A DNA stretch of 12,431 bases from Propionivibrio sp. (GCA_003249625.1 QKII01000433.1:1-12431), one strand, 5' to 3'. Numbered from the stretch's first letter, positions 1 through 7,546 are shown. Program-made: numbers and translations. Notes: generated by a model from the sequence alone, not told the origin.

Positions 1-158
1 TCTTGTCCGAGCAGGGGTTGGGGCGACCGTTTCAACGCTACGACCGCAGCATCGATGTGCATCTGAGCAGTATCCGGCACAAGTTGCCGCTTCTCTCGGA
101 CGGGCGGCCGCGCATCCAGGCAGTGTTGCGCAAGGGTTATCAGCTGTTGACCGACTGA
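1..158 (+). CDS. OmpR/CpxR-type response regulator, C-terminal end (partial)
   Basis: The window opens inside this gene; only about 51 C-terminal residues are visible, read in the frame that starts at base 3 and ends with TGA at 156-158. The segment YDRSIDVHLSSIRHKL followed by GRPRIQAVLRKGYQL is the recognition helix and C-terminal beta hairpin of an OmpR/PhoB winged-helix domain, and it resembles CpxR/RstA regulators most. The receiver domain lies outside the window. The gene ends 9 bp before the start of a sensor kinase in the same direction, so the two form a two-component operon, and the regulator is expected to be phosphorylated by that kinase and then to bind promoter DNA. Target genes cannot be told from here. 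Confidence 0.9.
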   Translation, partial: LSEQGLGRPFQRYDRSIDVHLSSIRHKLPLLSDGRPRIQAVLRKGYQLLTD

Positions 159-167
159 CGCTCCGTT

Positions 168-1334
168 ATGACGCCTTTCCTCCGTGGGCGCCTATTCTGG
201 AAGATCTTCGTTTTTTTCTTCCTGGCGCAGGTAGCCGGCATCGTGGCAACCGGTGTGGCTATCTGGGCGACGCTGCCAGATGGCGCCAGTGGTTTTCCTC
301 CACCTCCTCCCGAAGCTGCGCCGGCCGTGCCGCGTCCAGATATCTCAGCGCCCATGAGCTTGCCACACGCGCCGGACGGTCCACCTTTGCCGCCGACCGG
401 GCCGCAGTTTCCGCTCAAGCACCTGTTGGCCGGAACCGTCGCCAGTCTGGTTTTTGCTGCCCTGCTGGCTGCGTACATCGCTCGGCCGGTCCGACGCCTG
501 CGCGCGGCACTGCAGGCCGGCGCCAGCGGGCAGTTGACTACCGATTTGACCGAATCAATGGGCGGTCGGCGCGACGAACTTGCCGATCTCTGCCGGGATT
601 TCGACCGCATGGCCAATCATATCGATCAGCTGATGCAGGGGCAAAGGCGCCTGATGCACGATGTGTCGCACGAAATGCGTTCGCCTCTGGCCCGTCTGAG
701 CGCAATTGTCGGACTGGTGCGTCAGCAGCCGGAGCGGATGGATGAGTGCCTCAATCTGCTTGAACACGAATCGGCGCGCATGGATCGGCTGGTTAGCGAA
801 CTGCTTACGTTATCGAGGCTGGAGTCGGGGATCGTCGGGCGGGGGGAAGATATTATCGATTTGGCGGAGCTTCTGTCCGATGTCGTTTCCGATGCGGAGC
901 CGGAGGCGGAGCAGGCTCTCTGCCAGGTGGAATTTGCCGCAGACAGCGTCCTTCCGGTGCGCGGTGAGGCGGAGATATTGCACCGGCTATTCGATAACCT
1001 GCTGCGCAATGCGCTGGCCTACGCAAGTGGTGGTGGCTGGATCGGCGTTCGTGCTGACCGCGAGGGAGCTAGCGTTCTGGTGTCTGTTGAAGATCGCGGT
1101 CCAGGTGTGTTGAGTTACGACTTGGATAAGCTTTTCGAACCGTTCTTCCGAGGAAGCCTGGCGTCTGCGCGCAAAGGGCACGGCCTTGGTTTGGCCATTG
1201 CTCGTCAGATTGCCGTCAGCCATGGTGGCAGCATCGAGGCGGAAAATCGTCGCGAAGGTGGTTTGCGCGTCAGTGTGCGTTTGCCGCTTGTCAGAGAAAT
1301 GTCAGTGGCCGAGGCGGTTACAGCACCTGGTTGA
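168..1334 (+). CDS. Membrane sensor histidine kinase, CpxA-like
   Basis: A 388-residue sensor kinase. Order seen: membrane helix at about 10-35, a short periplasmic loop at about 37-82 that is very rich in proline (with PPPPP at 44-48), second helix at about 84-104, HAMP at about 105-157, HisKA with the phosphoacceptor in SHEMRSPLARL (His168), and an HATPase domain with N-box FDNLLRNALAYA (275-286), G1 EDRGPGV, F-box FEPFFRG and G2 GHGLGLAIA. All catalytic boxes look intact. The ATG at 168 lies 9 bp after the stop of the response regulator, so they are co-transcribed; no strong ribosome site is visible, which suggests translational coupling. The periplasmic loop is too short for a folded sensor domain; it may sense envelope state or a metal ion (inference). 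The 3' end overlaps the 3' end of the opposing pssA by 17 bp. Confidence 0.93.
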   Translation: MTPFLRGRLFWKIFVFFFLAQVAGIVATGVAIWATLPDGASGFPPPPPEAAPAVPRPDISAPMSLPHAPDGPPLPPTGPQFPLKHLLAGTVASLVFAALLAAYIARPVRRLRAALQAGASGQLTTDLTESMGGRRDELADLCRDFDRMANHIDQLMQGQRRLMHDVSHEMRSPLARLSAIVGLVRQQPERMDECLNLLEHESARMDRLVSELLTLSRLESGIVGRGEDIIDLAELLSDVVSDAEPEAEQALCQVEFAADSVLPVRGEAEILHRLFDNLLRNALAYASGGGWIGVRADREGASVLVSVEDRGPGVLSYDLDKLFEPFFRGSLASARKGHGLGLAIARQIAVSHGGSIEAENRREGGLRVSVRLPLVREMSVAEAVTAPG

Positions 1335-2727
1335 CCAGTCGATCGGCGCGTACGCGGGCCAGTCGCTTGATCAGACGCTGGGCGGCTTCCGGATAGTTCT
1401 CGACCGGCTCCAGTGCGTCCGCGCTATCCAGGCGTTGCGTGTGGGCGAGGATCCGTTCCAGTTCTGCAGCGTGTTTCTCGCGCAGCATGGCATTCGGGTC
1501 GTGGATCAGCAGACCGTTTTCCAGATCGAGTCGCCAAGCGCGGGGGTTGATGTTATTGCCAGTCAACAGGGCATAGCGGTCATCGACGAGCAGGCCTTTC
1601 AGGTGGAAGGTATTGTCGTCGTGCCGCCACAGGAAAATATTCAGACGCTGCTCGTCAATTGCGGCCTGGCGGGCTTTGCAGAAGCGCCGCAGGTTTGCTT
1701 CATAGAGATACGGTAATGCGCCGATGGCCTTGAACGGCTCGTCGGGAGGGATGTAAAAGTCGTTGGCTGTCTTGTCGCCGATTACGATTGTTACCTGACA
1801 TCCCGCGCGCAGTCGTGCGTCGATGGCACGGGTAACCGGACCGGGTAGGTTGAAGTAGGGCGTGAACAGGGTTAGTTGCTCGCGTGCTTCGCGGATCAGC
1901 GTGACGATCGTTCTGTTCAGTTCGTTGTCCCGGGCGCCGAGTCCAAACAGCGGTGTGACACCGATTTCGCCTTGGCGGACGAGGTCGCCCGTGAAGCGAT
2001 AGCGCGTTTTCGCCAGTTCGCGACGGAACTTGATGATCGCTGGGCGCAGTTCGGTGGTACGCGGAACGTCGGATACGTTCAGCAGGCGGACCGCTGTATT
2101 CTGAATGAAGGAGCGGTCGAGCGTGGTAGCCATGCAGTCGGCTAATGCGCGGCTTTGGATCAGATGGTATCGGTCAAGGCGATAGCGTTGGTGGCGCTGA
2201 AGGTATACGTCGTTCAGGCTGGCGCCGCTGTACAGCACAGTGTCGTCGACGATGAATCCTTTCAGGTGCATGACGCCCATGAATTCGCGGCGCTGGACGG
2301 GAACACCGTAGATATTCACGCCGGGACCGAAACGTTCAGCCATGGCGCGATACATCGCGGCATTTCCGTCAGACTGAGCCTTGCCGATCAGTCCGCGCTG
2401 GGCACGGTGCCAATCGACGAAGACGGCGATCTCCAACTCGGGCCGCGCGGCCCTTGCTGCATACAACGCTTCCAGTACCTCCCGGCCGCCATCATCGTCC
2501 TGCAGGTATAGTGCAGCGAGCAGAACGCGGTGTTGCGCTGTTCCGATGAGTCGGAGCAGCGTCTCGCGATAGACCGCTGGGTTATCCAGTACCTCGAAGT
2601 TCTCTGCCATGACCGGGATGGCCGGCAACGCGTCGAGCGGCGTCCAGCGACGTGTTTTTTCCCGCCAGTTGCGCCAGACGCTGGAGAGCCCTCTACGGGG
2701 TATTGGTTGCGTTTGAGTGAGTTCCAC
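1318..2727 (-). CDS. pssA: CDP-diacylglycerol--serine O-phosphatidyltransferase (PssA)
   Basis: Phosphatidylserine synthase of the phospholipase-D superfamily (type I), which makes phosphatidylserine from CDP-diacylglycerol and serine as the precursor of phosphatidylethanolamine. Two HKD motifs are complete: HLKGFIVDD (154-162) and HLKGLLVDD (375-383). Segments such as VDWHRAQRG, YSGASLNDVYL, GDKTANDFYIP and NPRAWRLDLEN match E. coli PssA closely, as I recall it. With the GTG at 2725-2727 the protein is 469 residues, close to the 451 of E. coli. An open frame continues upstream but would overlap the transporter gene; the first in-frame ATG (2609-2611) would cut off residues that align with the E. 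coli N-terminus. No ribosome site precedes the GTG, so the start is uncertain. The gene lies 59 bp behind a co-directional transporter. No decarboxylase gene (psd) is in the window. Confidence 0.95.
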   Translation of the reverse strand: MELTQTQPIPRRGLSSVWRNWREKTRRWTPLDALPAIPVMAENFEVLDNPAVYRETLLRLIGTAQHRVLLAALYLQDDDGGREVLEALYAARAARPELEIAVFVDWHRAQRGLIGKAQSDGNAAMYRAMAERFGPGVNIYGVPVQRREFMGVMHLKGFIVDDTVLYSGASLNDVYLQRHQRYRLDRYHLIQSRALADCMATTLDRSFIQNTAVRLLNVSDVPRTTELRPAIIKFRRELAKTRYRFTGDLVRQGEIGVTPLFGLGARDNELNRTIVTLIREAREQLTLFTPYFNLPGPVTRAIDARLRAGCQVTIVIGDKTANDFYIPPDEPFKAIGALPYLYEANLRRFCKARQAAIDEQRLNIFLWRHDDNTFHLKGLLVDDRYALLTGNNINPRAWRLDLENGLLIHDPNAMLREKHAAELERILAHTQRLDSADALEPVENYPEAAQRLIKRLARVRADRLVNQVL

Positions 2728-2734
2728 GTAGTGG

Positions 2735-2740
2735 ATTATA
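2735..2740 (-). promoter_or_regulatory. Candidate -10 box (TATAAT) for pssA
   Basis: On the minus strand a perfect TATAAT lies between the transporter stop and the proposed GTG start of pssA. A transcript beginning seven bases downstream would start at about 2728-2727, at or next to the GTG itself. No good -35 hexamer is found at 16-18 bp spacing, so the promoter is only a candidate. It would let pssA be expressed independently of the transporter. Confidence 0.45.
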
Positions 2741-2786
2741 CCTAGACGCGGTTTCTCGTCTTCGTCGATTACTCTTTTGACTGCAT

Positions 2787-3944
2787 TCAGCGTTTTTTCC
2801 GGATGACGTAGCGTACGGCGAGTCCGGCGAGCAGTCCCCAGAATGCACTGCCGATTCCCAACAGGGCAAGGCCGGACGCGGTGACCAGGAACGTGACCAG
2901 CGCTGCGTCGCGTTCTCCGTCGTCGTGCAAAGCGGCGCCCAGACTGTTGCCGATGGTGCCGAATAAGGCGATGCCAGCGATGGCGGCAATCAGTTCCTTT
3001 GGAAACGCCGCGAATAGTCCGGCGACCGTAGCACCGAAAATTCCTGTGACGAGATAGAACACTCCGGCCCACACGGATGCCATATAGCGACGCTCGGGGT
3101 CAGGGTGCGCCTCGGGACTCATGCATATCGCTGCGGTGATTGCAGCCAGGTTGAACGAGAATCCACCAAAGGGTGCGAGCAACAGGCCGGTGAGCCCAGT
3201 CCAGCCGATCAGCGGCGATATCGGGGTCCGATAGCCGTTTGCGCGCAGGACGGCTACGCCGGGAACGTTTTGCGATGACATCGTGACAATGAACAGCGGA
3301 ATGCCAACACCGATCAATGTGGCGAGGCTGAAGGTTGGCATGGTGAATAGGGGTTTTGCGACGGCGAGGGTCAGTGTTGTCGTCTCGATCATGTCGCCGA
3401 CTATTGCCCACAGCAGGCCAACGAGGAAGGTCAGGGGGACGGTGTAACGGGAATTAAGCCGGCGACCGACGAGGTAGGTGCCGAGCATTAGGCCGACCAG
3501 CGCTGGCTGGCTGCTGAACGCGGAGAACACGTTGAGCCCAAAGCGTAGCAGCACGCCGGCGAGCATCGCGGCAGCCAGTGTCTTCGGAATGTGCTTCATC
3601 AGAGTTTCGACCCAGCCGGTAACGCCGCAGAGAGTGATCAGCGCTGATGCGAAGAGAAAGGCACCGATAGCCTCGCCCATCGGCAGTCCGACGAGTGAGG
3701 TGCCCAGCAGAGCGGCACCGGGGGTGGACCACGCCGTGAGCACCGGACTGCGGAAATGCAGCGACAGGCCGATGCACGTGACACCCATGCCGAGGCCCAA
3801 TGCGAGAAGCCAGGAACTCAGCTGCGCCGGGCCGGCACCTGCAGCCGTAGCCGCCTGGAAGACGATTGCTGCCGAACTGGTGTAGCCGACCAGAACGGCG
3901 ATGAATCCGGCGGAAATCGAGGGGAGACTAAAAATCCCTTTCAT
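2787..3944 (-). CDS. BenE/YdcO-family inner-membrane transporter
   Basis: A 385-residue, strongly hydrophobic protein with about 11-12 membrane segments. The segments SSQNVPGVAVLRANGY, PFGGFSFNLAAITAAICMSPEAHPDPERRY and GVFYLVTGIFGA are typical of the BenE (benzoate/H+ symporter) family, and the length fits (E. coli YdcO is about 390). The family name comes from benzoate uptake in Acinetobacter, but most members, including YdcO, have no proven substrate, and no aromatic degradation gene is seen here. The ATG is preceded by only a weak ribosome site. It is divergent from an XRE-cupin regulator with two palindromes in the gap, which points to control by that regulator. In E. coli ydcO and ydcN (sutR, linked to sulfur utilisation) are also neighbours, so a sulfur or small organic acid substrate is possible (inference). 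Confidence 0.9.
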   Translation of the reverse strand: MKGIFSLPSISAGFIAVLVGYTSSAAIVFQAATAAGAGPAQLSSWLLALGLGMGVTCIGLSLHFRSPVLTAWSTPGAALLGTSLVGLPMGEAIGAFLFASALITLCGVTGWVETLMKHIPKTLAAAMLAGVLLRFGLNVFSAFSSQPALVGLMLGTYLVGRRLNSRYTVPLTFLVGLLWAIVGDMIETTTLTLAVAKPLFTMPTFSLATLIGVGIPLFIVTMSSQNVPGVAVLRANGYRTPISPLIGWTGLTGLLLAPFGGFSFNLAAITAAICMSPEAHPDPERRYMASVWAGVFYLVTGIFGATVAGLFAAFPKELIAAIAGIALFGTIGNSLGAALHDDGERDAALVTFLVTASGLALLGIGSAFWGLLAGLAVRYVIRKKR

Positions 3945-3974
3945 TGGGTAGCGCCCTGTTTTGTCGTTGATCGG

Positions 3975-3992
3975 TGTGCGTTATAGCGCACA
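3975..3992. promoter_or_regulatory. Palindromic operator 1 in the transporter-regulator gap
   Basis: TGTGCGTTATAGCGCACA is an 18-bp near-perfect palindrome: TGTGCG and CGCACA are exact inverted repeats around TTATAG. It lies 30 bp upstream of the transporter ATG and 48 bp upstream of the regulator ATG at 4041. The central TATA resembles part of a -10 box on either strand, so a bound repressor could cover a promoter. A second copy lies 37 bp to the right. Confidence 0.7.
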
Positions 3993-4011
3993 TTAAGTGG
4001 CATGCTACCAT

Positions 4012-4029
4012 TGTGCGTTATAGCGTACA
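4012..4029. promoter_or_regulatory. Palindromic operator 2, next to the regulator start
   Basis: TGTGCGTTATAGCGTACA repeats operator 1 with a single base change in the right arm (CGTACA for CGCACA). The centres are 37 bp apart, about three and a half helical turns. It ends 11 bp before the ATG at 4041 and would fall inside the coding region if the upstream ATG at 4002 were used, which argues for the 4041 start and for autoregulation of the regulator. Confidence 0.7.
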
Positions 4030-4040
4030 AGATCACTTTC

Positions 4041-4628
4041 ATGAGCGAAAATTCTGGAGAACCCCATCTCTATCTTCCCGCTGCGTTGCGTACGCTGCGC
4101 CGAGCGCGGGGTTGGAGTCTCGATTGCGCCGCGCAGGAGACGGGCGTCAGCAAGGCGATGCTCGGACAGATCGAGCGCGGGGAGTCGAGCCCGACGATTG
4201 CTACCTTGTGGAAGATCGCCAGTGGTTTTCATGTCTCACTTTCCTGTTTCCTCGGGCCGGTGCCTGATGGCAACGAAGCTGGGACGGTTTTCCGGCAGGC
4301 AGCGGCGCTGCGGCATCAGCCCGGTACGGATGGAATGCTGGTTGCCCCTCTGTTTCCTTACGAGCCGCGCTACGGCTACGAACTATTCGAGTTAACCCTG
4401 CCGCCAAACTATGTTCGCGAATCCGACGCGCACGAACCCGGCGTGACTGAGACGGTTATCGTCCTTGCCGGGAGCATGGAGATACTTGTGGACGGCACGT
4501 GGAAACGCCTGACAGTAGGCGATGCGGTGCGTTTTCCCGCGGATCGGCCACACGGTTACCGCAATCGTCTCAAGGTTCCGGCCGTATTCCACAACCTGAT
4601 CCATTACCGCTCGCCGGCGACTTGCTAA
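4041..4628 (+). CDS. XRE-family regulator with C-terminal cupin domain (SutR/YdcN-like)
   Basis: A 195-residue DNA-binding protein. Residues 13-67 form a Cro/C1-type helix-turn-helix (LRTLRRARGWSLDCAAQETG, then VSKAMLGQIERGESSPTIATL), and residues about 112-185 a small cupin (HEPGVTETVIVLAGSMEILV, then GDAVRFPADRPHGYRN) that probably binds the effector. The architecture and the divergent BenE-family neighbour match E. coli YdcN (SutR) beside YdcO. An in-frame ATG at 4002 would add 13 residues (MLPLCVIAYKITF), but that stretch contains operator 2 and looks unlike a protein start, so I chose 4041; neither start has a strong ribosome site. The regulator probably represses or activates the transporter and its own gene through the two palindromes. 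The stop codon overlaps the purT -10 box. Confidence 0.9.
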   Translation: MSENSGEPHLYLPAALRTLRRARGWSLDCAAQETGVSKAMLGQIERGESSPTIATLWKIASGFHVSLSCFLGPVPDGNEAGTVFRQAAALRHQPGTDGMLVAPLFPYEPRYGYELFELTLPPNYVRESDAHEPGVTETVIVLAGSMEILVDGTWKRLTVGDAVRFPADRPHGYRNRLKVPAVFHNLIHYRSPATC

Positions 4629-4631
4629 AAT
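4623..4631 (+). promoter_or_regulatory. Extended -10 promoter of purT
   Basis: TGCTAAAAT is an extended -10 (TGn plus TAAAAT, five of six matches to TATAAT). The -35 region is weak (three of six at 16-17 bp spacing), as is usual for extended -10 promoters. Transcription would start near 4638, giving a leader of about 27 nt with AGGA at 4653-4656 and ATG at 4665. The TAA of the regulator gene lies within the box. No PurR-type palindrome was noticed. Confidence 0.55.
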
Positions 4632-4664
4632 TCGACGTATTCAACGGCCTACAGGACTTTTGCC

Positions 4665-5909
4665 ATGACCGGAACGACCTCTGCACCCCTTGCCCTGGCG
4701 CTGCGCCGCCTCGGAACACCGCTCAGCCCATCGGCGACGCGCGTCATGCTGCTCGGCGCCGGCGAACTCGGCAAAGAAGTCATCATCGCCCTACAGCGCC
4801 TTGGTGTCGAAACGATCGCCGTCGATCGCTATGCTGACGCGCCGGGGATGCAGGTCGCCCACCGCTCTCACGTTGTGTCGATGACCGACGGGCCGGCGTT
4901 GCGTGCATTGATCGAACAGGAGCGTCCTCATCTCGTCGTTCCGGAGATCGAGGCCATCGCCACGGACATGCTGGTCGACATTGAGCGCGAGGGGCTCGCC
5001 GAGGTCATCCCGACCGCGCGGGCAACGCGCCTGACGATGAACCGGGAAGGCATCCGTCGCCTGGCCGCCGAGGAACTCGGTTTGCCGACGTCCCCGTATG
5101 CCTTCGCTGACTCGCTGAACGCGCTGCAGACGGCCATTGACGCGGGTGTCGGCTATCCGTGCCTGGTCAAACCGACAATGTCTTCGTCGGGCAAGGGACA
5201 GTCGTTGCTGCGTGGGCCGGATGATGTCGCCAAGGCGTGGGAGTACGCGATGCAAGGTGGTCGCGTTAGTCAGGCTCGCGTGATCGTCGAAGGCTTCGTT
5301 GATTTCGAGTATGAGATCACGCTACTCACCGTGCGCGCCCTCGGTCCCGACGGCGAGATCCAAACGCATTTCTGCGCGCCGGTGGGACATATCCAGAAAA
5401 ACGGCGATTACGTCGAATCCTGGCAGCCGCAAGCGATGAATCCTGTCGCACTGGAAAAGGCGCAGGCGATTGCCCGGTCTGTTACCGGCAGCCTAGGCGG
5501 GCGTGGTCTGTTCGGCGTCGAACTCTTCGTTAAGGGCGAGCAGGTTTGGTTCTCCGAGGTTAGTCCGCGTCCGCACGATACGGGGCTCGTAACGCTCGCC
5601 TCGCAACGTTTCTCCGAATTCGAGCTGCACGCCCGCGCTATTCTCGGATTGCCGGTCGATGCATCACTCCGTGCTCCAGGCGCCTCCGCAGTGATTTACG
5701 GGGGCGTCGACGCCAAGGGGATTGCCTTTGAGGGTGTCGCCGAGGCGCTCAGCGTTCCTGATACTGATCTGCGCCTTTTTGGCAAGCCGGAGAGCTTCAC
5801 GAAACGCCGGATGGGGGTCGCGGTGGCGACTGGCGCCGATACCGATGAGGCCCGTGGCCGAGCCAAAGAGGCAGCCAGCAGGGTACGTCCCATGGCAACG
5901 ACGGAGTAA
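4665..5909 (+). CDS. purT: Formate-dependent phosphoribosylglycinamide formyltransferase (PurT)
   Basis: GAR transformylase 2 makes formyl-GAR from GAR, formate and ATP in the third step of purine synthesis, without formyl-tetrahydrofolate. The 414-residue protein has the family order: pre-ATP-grasp domain with [13 protein letters not shown] (26-38), [17 protein letters not shown] and [13 protein letters not shown]-grasp domain with [12 protein letters not shown] (169-180), VIVEG, CAPVGH and [12 protein letters not shown]; and a C-terminal domain with RLFGKPES. It is about 20 residues longer than E. coli PurT (392), through an N-terminal extension of about 14 residues and small insertions. 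AGGA eight bases upstream supports the ATG. It has its own promoter and is followed after 138 bp by hss; only a weak hairpin (CCGGT/ACCGG at 5928-5942) lacking a T-run lies between, so some read-through is possible. GC is visibly higher than in the right half of the window. Confidence 0.97.
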   Translation: MTGTTSAPLALALRRLGTPLSPSATRVMLLGAGELGKEVIIALQRLGVETIAVDRYADAPGMQVAHRSHVVSMTDGPALRALIEQERPHLVVPEIEAIATDMLVDIEREGLAEVIPTARATRLTMNREGIRRLAAEELGLPTSPYAFADSLNALQTAIDAGVGYPCLVKPTMSSSGKGQSLLRGPDDVAKAWEYAMQGGRVSQARVIVEGFVDFEYEITLLTVRALGPDGEIQTHFCAPVGHIQKNGDYVESWQPQAMNPVALEKAQAIARSVTGSLGGRGLFGVELFVKGEQVWFSEVSPRPHDTGLVTLASQRFSEFELHARAILGLPVDASLRAPGASAVIYGGVDAKGIAFEGVAEALSVPDTDLRLFGKPESFTKRRMGVAVATGADTDEARGRAKEAASRVRPMATTE

Positions 5910-6047
5910 GCACGCACAATCTCCCGCCCGGTGCCTGACCGGCGCGGCTCAGCACGATTTCTCTTTGCGGGGCAGGGAGCGCCTTGATTAGTCTGTTCAT
6001 CATGATCTTTTGGATTTTTCGGACAGAAAGGGAGGGAGAGCCTGGTG

Positions 6048-7466
6048 ATGGCGAGTTTGGAGCGGCAGTGGACATATTTCTCAGGGCGGATGTTGATGAT
6101 CGGCTTCGGCGGTGTTGCTCAGGGAGTACTGTCCCTTCTGTTGCGGCACATTGCGATGCGTCCTCGACAGATAACCGTTCTTGCCCCGGCAGAATGTGAT
6201 TTTTCGGTTGCCCAGGCATATGGCGTATTGGTGGAAAAGCTCGCCGTTACGCGTTCCAACTTGTCCCCGGTGCTGTCGTTACAGCTTGGTGCCGGAGATT
6301 TTCTGCTTAATCTTTCTGTGGACGTTAGTTGCGTCGAACTCATGGCGTGGTGTCAGGCGCATGGGGTGTTGTATCTGGATGCCTGTACGGAGCCTTGGAC
6401 CGGCGGATATCTCGACGCATCGCTCACGCCTGAATCGCGCACTAACCACGCCTTGCGGCAAGCGGCGCTGAGATTGCGGAGAGAGGCCCCGGGATTGCCG
6501 ACGGCGGTCATCACGCATGGAGTAAATCCTGGTCTCGTATCACATTTCGTCAAACAGGCGCTTCTCAATCTCGCGCAAGATCTGCTGCCTGGCGAAAGAG
6601 AGCCTCAGGACCAGACCGGTTGGGCACGCCTGGCAAAGATCCTCGGAATTCGTGCCATCCACATTGCCGAGCGCGATACGCAGGTACCCGCCAACCGCAA
6701 GGAAATCGGGGAGTTCGTCAATACCTGGTCCGTTGAGGGGCTTCACGGCGAGGCTTGTCAGCCTGCAGAGTTGGCTTGGGGGAGTCATGAGCGACGACTT
6801 CCAGCCTGCGGCCGGTTGCTTGATGGCTCGAGCAGGGCCGTGTGGTTGAATCGTCCGGGTGGTGCGACACGCGTTCGCAGTTGGACGCCACTTGAAGGGG
6901 GTTATCACGGTTTTCTGATCACGCACAGCGAGTCACTGTCGATTGCCGACTGTCTCACTTTGCGAGAGGGTGATGCCGTGCTGTATCGTCCGACGGTACT
7001 TTATGCGTATTACCCGTGCGACGATACGGTGCTTTCGCTGAATGAAGCTGCTGGGCGGGACTGGCGACTGCAGGCGCGACAGCGGCTGCTGGGGGGTGAC
7101 GACATCGTCTCGGGCATGGATGAACTGGGTGTCTTGCTTCTAGGGCACGCGAGAAAGGCCTACTGGTACGGCTCTCGTCTGACGATCGAAAAGGCACGGC
7201 AACTCTGCCCATTCAATAATGCGACCAGTCTGCAGACGGCGGCCGGGATTCTCGCAGGCGTGATATGGGCGATCGAGCATCCCGCAGTCGGGATCGTCGA
7301 ACCGGACGATTTGCCATTTCGGGAACTGATGGCCGTCGCCGAGCCTTATCTGGGCGAGATGGCTGGTGCTTATGGGGACTGGACACCTATGAGAGATCGT
7401 TGCGTGCTGTTTGAAGATGTTTGGGATAATGATCCATGGCAGTTCACAAACATGCTCGTTGAATAG
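6048..7466 (+). CDS. hss: Homospermidine synthase, bacterial type
   Basis: A 472-residue NAD-dependent enzyme that makes sym-homospermidine from two putrescines (or putrescine and spermidine) in the cytoplasm. The N-terminus has a Rossmann dinucleotide loop, MIGFGGVAQG (17-26). Blocks such as NLSVDVS, DACTEPW, GVNPGLVSHFVKQAL, IHIAERDTQ, FVNTWSVEG, RVRSWTP, ELGVLLLGHARKAYWYGS and DWTPM match the Blastochloris viridis enzyme along its whole length, as I recall it; E208, W227 and E235 sit where its substrate-site Glu210, Trp229 and Glu237 lie. Tandem start codons GTG (6045) and ATG (6048) follow a strong purine-rich site (GGAGGGAG, 6031-6038); I prefer the ATG, and the other choice adds one residue. 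No other polyamine gene (decarboxylase, agmatinase, transporter) is in the window, so putrescine must come from elsewhere. Confidence 0.95.
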   Translation: MASLERQWTYFSGRMLMIGFGGVAQGVLSLLLRHIAMRPRQITVLAPAECDFSVAQAYGVLVEKLAVTRSNLSPVLSLQLGAGDFLLNLSVDVSCVELMAWCQAHGVLYLDACTEPWTGGYLDASLTPESRTNHALRQAALRLRREAPGLPTAVITHGVNPGLVSHFVKQALLNLAQDLLPGEREPQDQTGWARLAKILGIRAIHIAERDTQVPANRKEIGEFVNTWSVEGLHGEACQPAELAWGSHERRLPACGRLLDGSSRAVWLNRPGGATRVRSWTPLEGGYHGFLITHSESLSIADCLTLREGDAVLYRPTVLYAYYPCDDTVLSLNEAAGRDWRLQARQRLLGGDDIVSGMDELGVLLLGHARKAYWYGSRLTIEKARQLCPFNNATSLQTAAGILAGVIWAIEHPAVGIVEPDDLPFRELMAVAEPYLGEMAGAYGDWTPMRDRCVLFEDVWDNDPWQFTNMLVE

Positions 7467-7468
7467 CT

Positions 7469-7546
7469 CCGAAGTCCCTGGATGGCCAAGGGGCGTCGCG
7501 TACTTACGTTAATATGACGAGCGTTGGGTAAGCGCAGTAACTTCGG
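7469..7546 (+). other. Possible three-way-junction RNA fold between hss and the thioredoxin-like gene
   Basis: An outer 7-bp perfect inverted repeat, CCGAAGT (7469-7475) with ACTTCGG (7540-7546), encloses two hairpins: CCCTGG/CCAAGGG (7476-7481 with 7486-7492, loop ATGG, one bulged A) and GCG-TA-CTTAC/GTAAGCGC (7498-7507 with 7528-7535, TA bulge). It begins three bases after the hss stop and ends 74 bases before the preferred start of the next gene. No T-run follows, so it is not a standard terminator. It could be a processing site, a leader element or chance pairing; I do not recognise a riboswitch class. No folding energy was calculated. Confidence 0.3.

Noticed and set aside
1186..1716. 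Open frame on the plus strand, 176 codons, at the kinase-pssA junction
   Set aside because: It is antisense to the conserved end of pssA and out of frame in the kinase; shows no domain.
2728..3072. N-terminal extension of the pssA frame by 115 codons
   Set aside because: It would overlap the end of the transporter gene; the extension is arginine-rich out-of-frame sequence with no match to PssA.
4002..4040. Upstream ATG of the XRE-cupin regulator
   Set aside because: The added 13 residues are encoded by operator 2 and do not resemble the family's N-terminus.
5921..5979. Terminator after purT
   Set aside because: CCGGT/ACCGG and CTCCC/GGGAG can pair, but the stems are short or distant and no T-run follows.
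7476..7492. Intrinsic terminator of hss
   Set aside because: The hairpin CCCTGG/CCAAGGG is followed by GCGTCGCG instead of a T-run.
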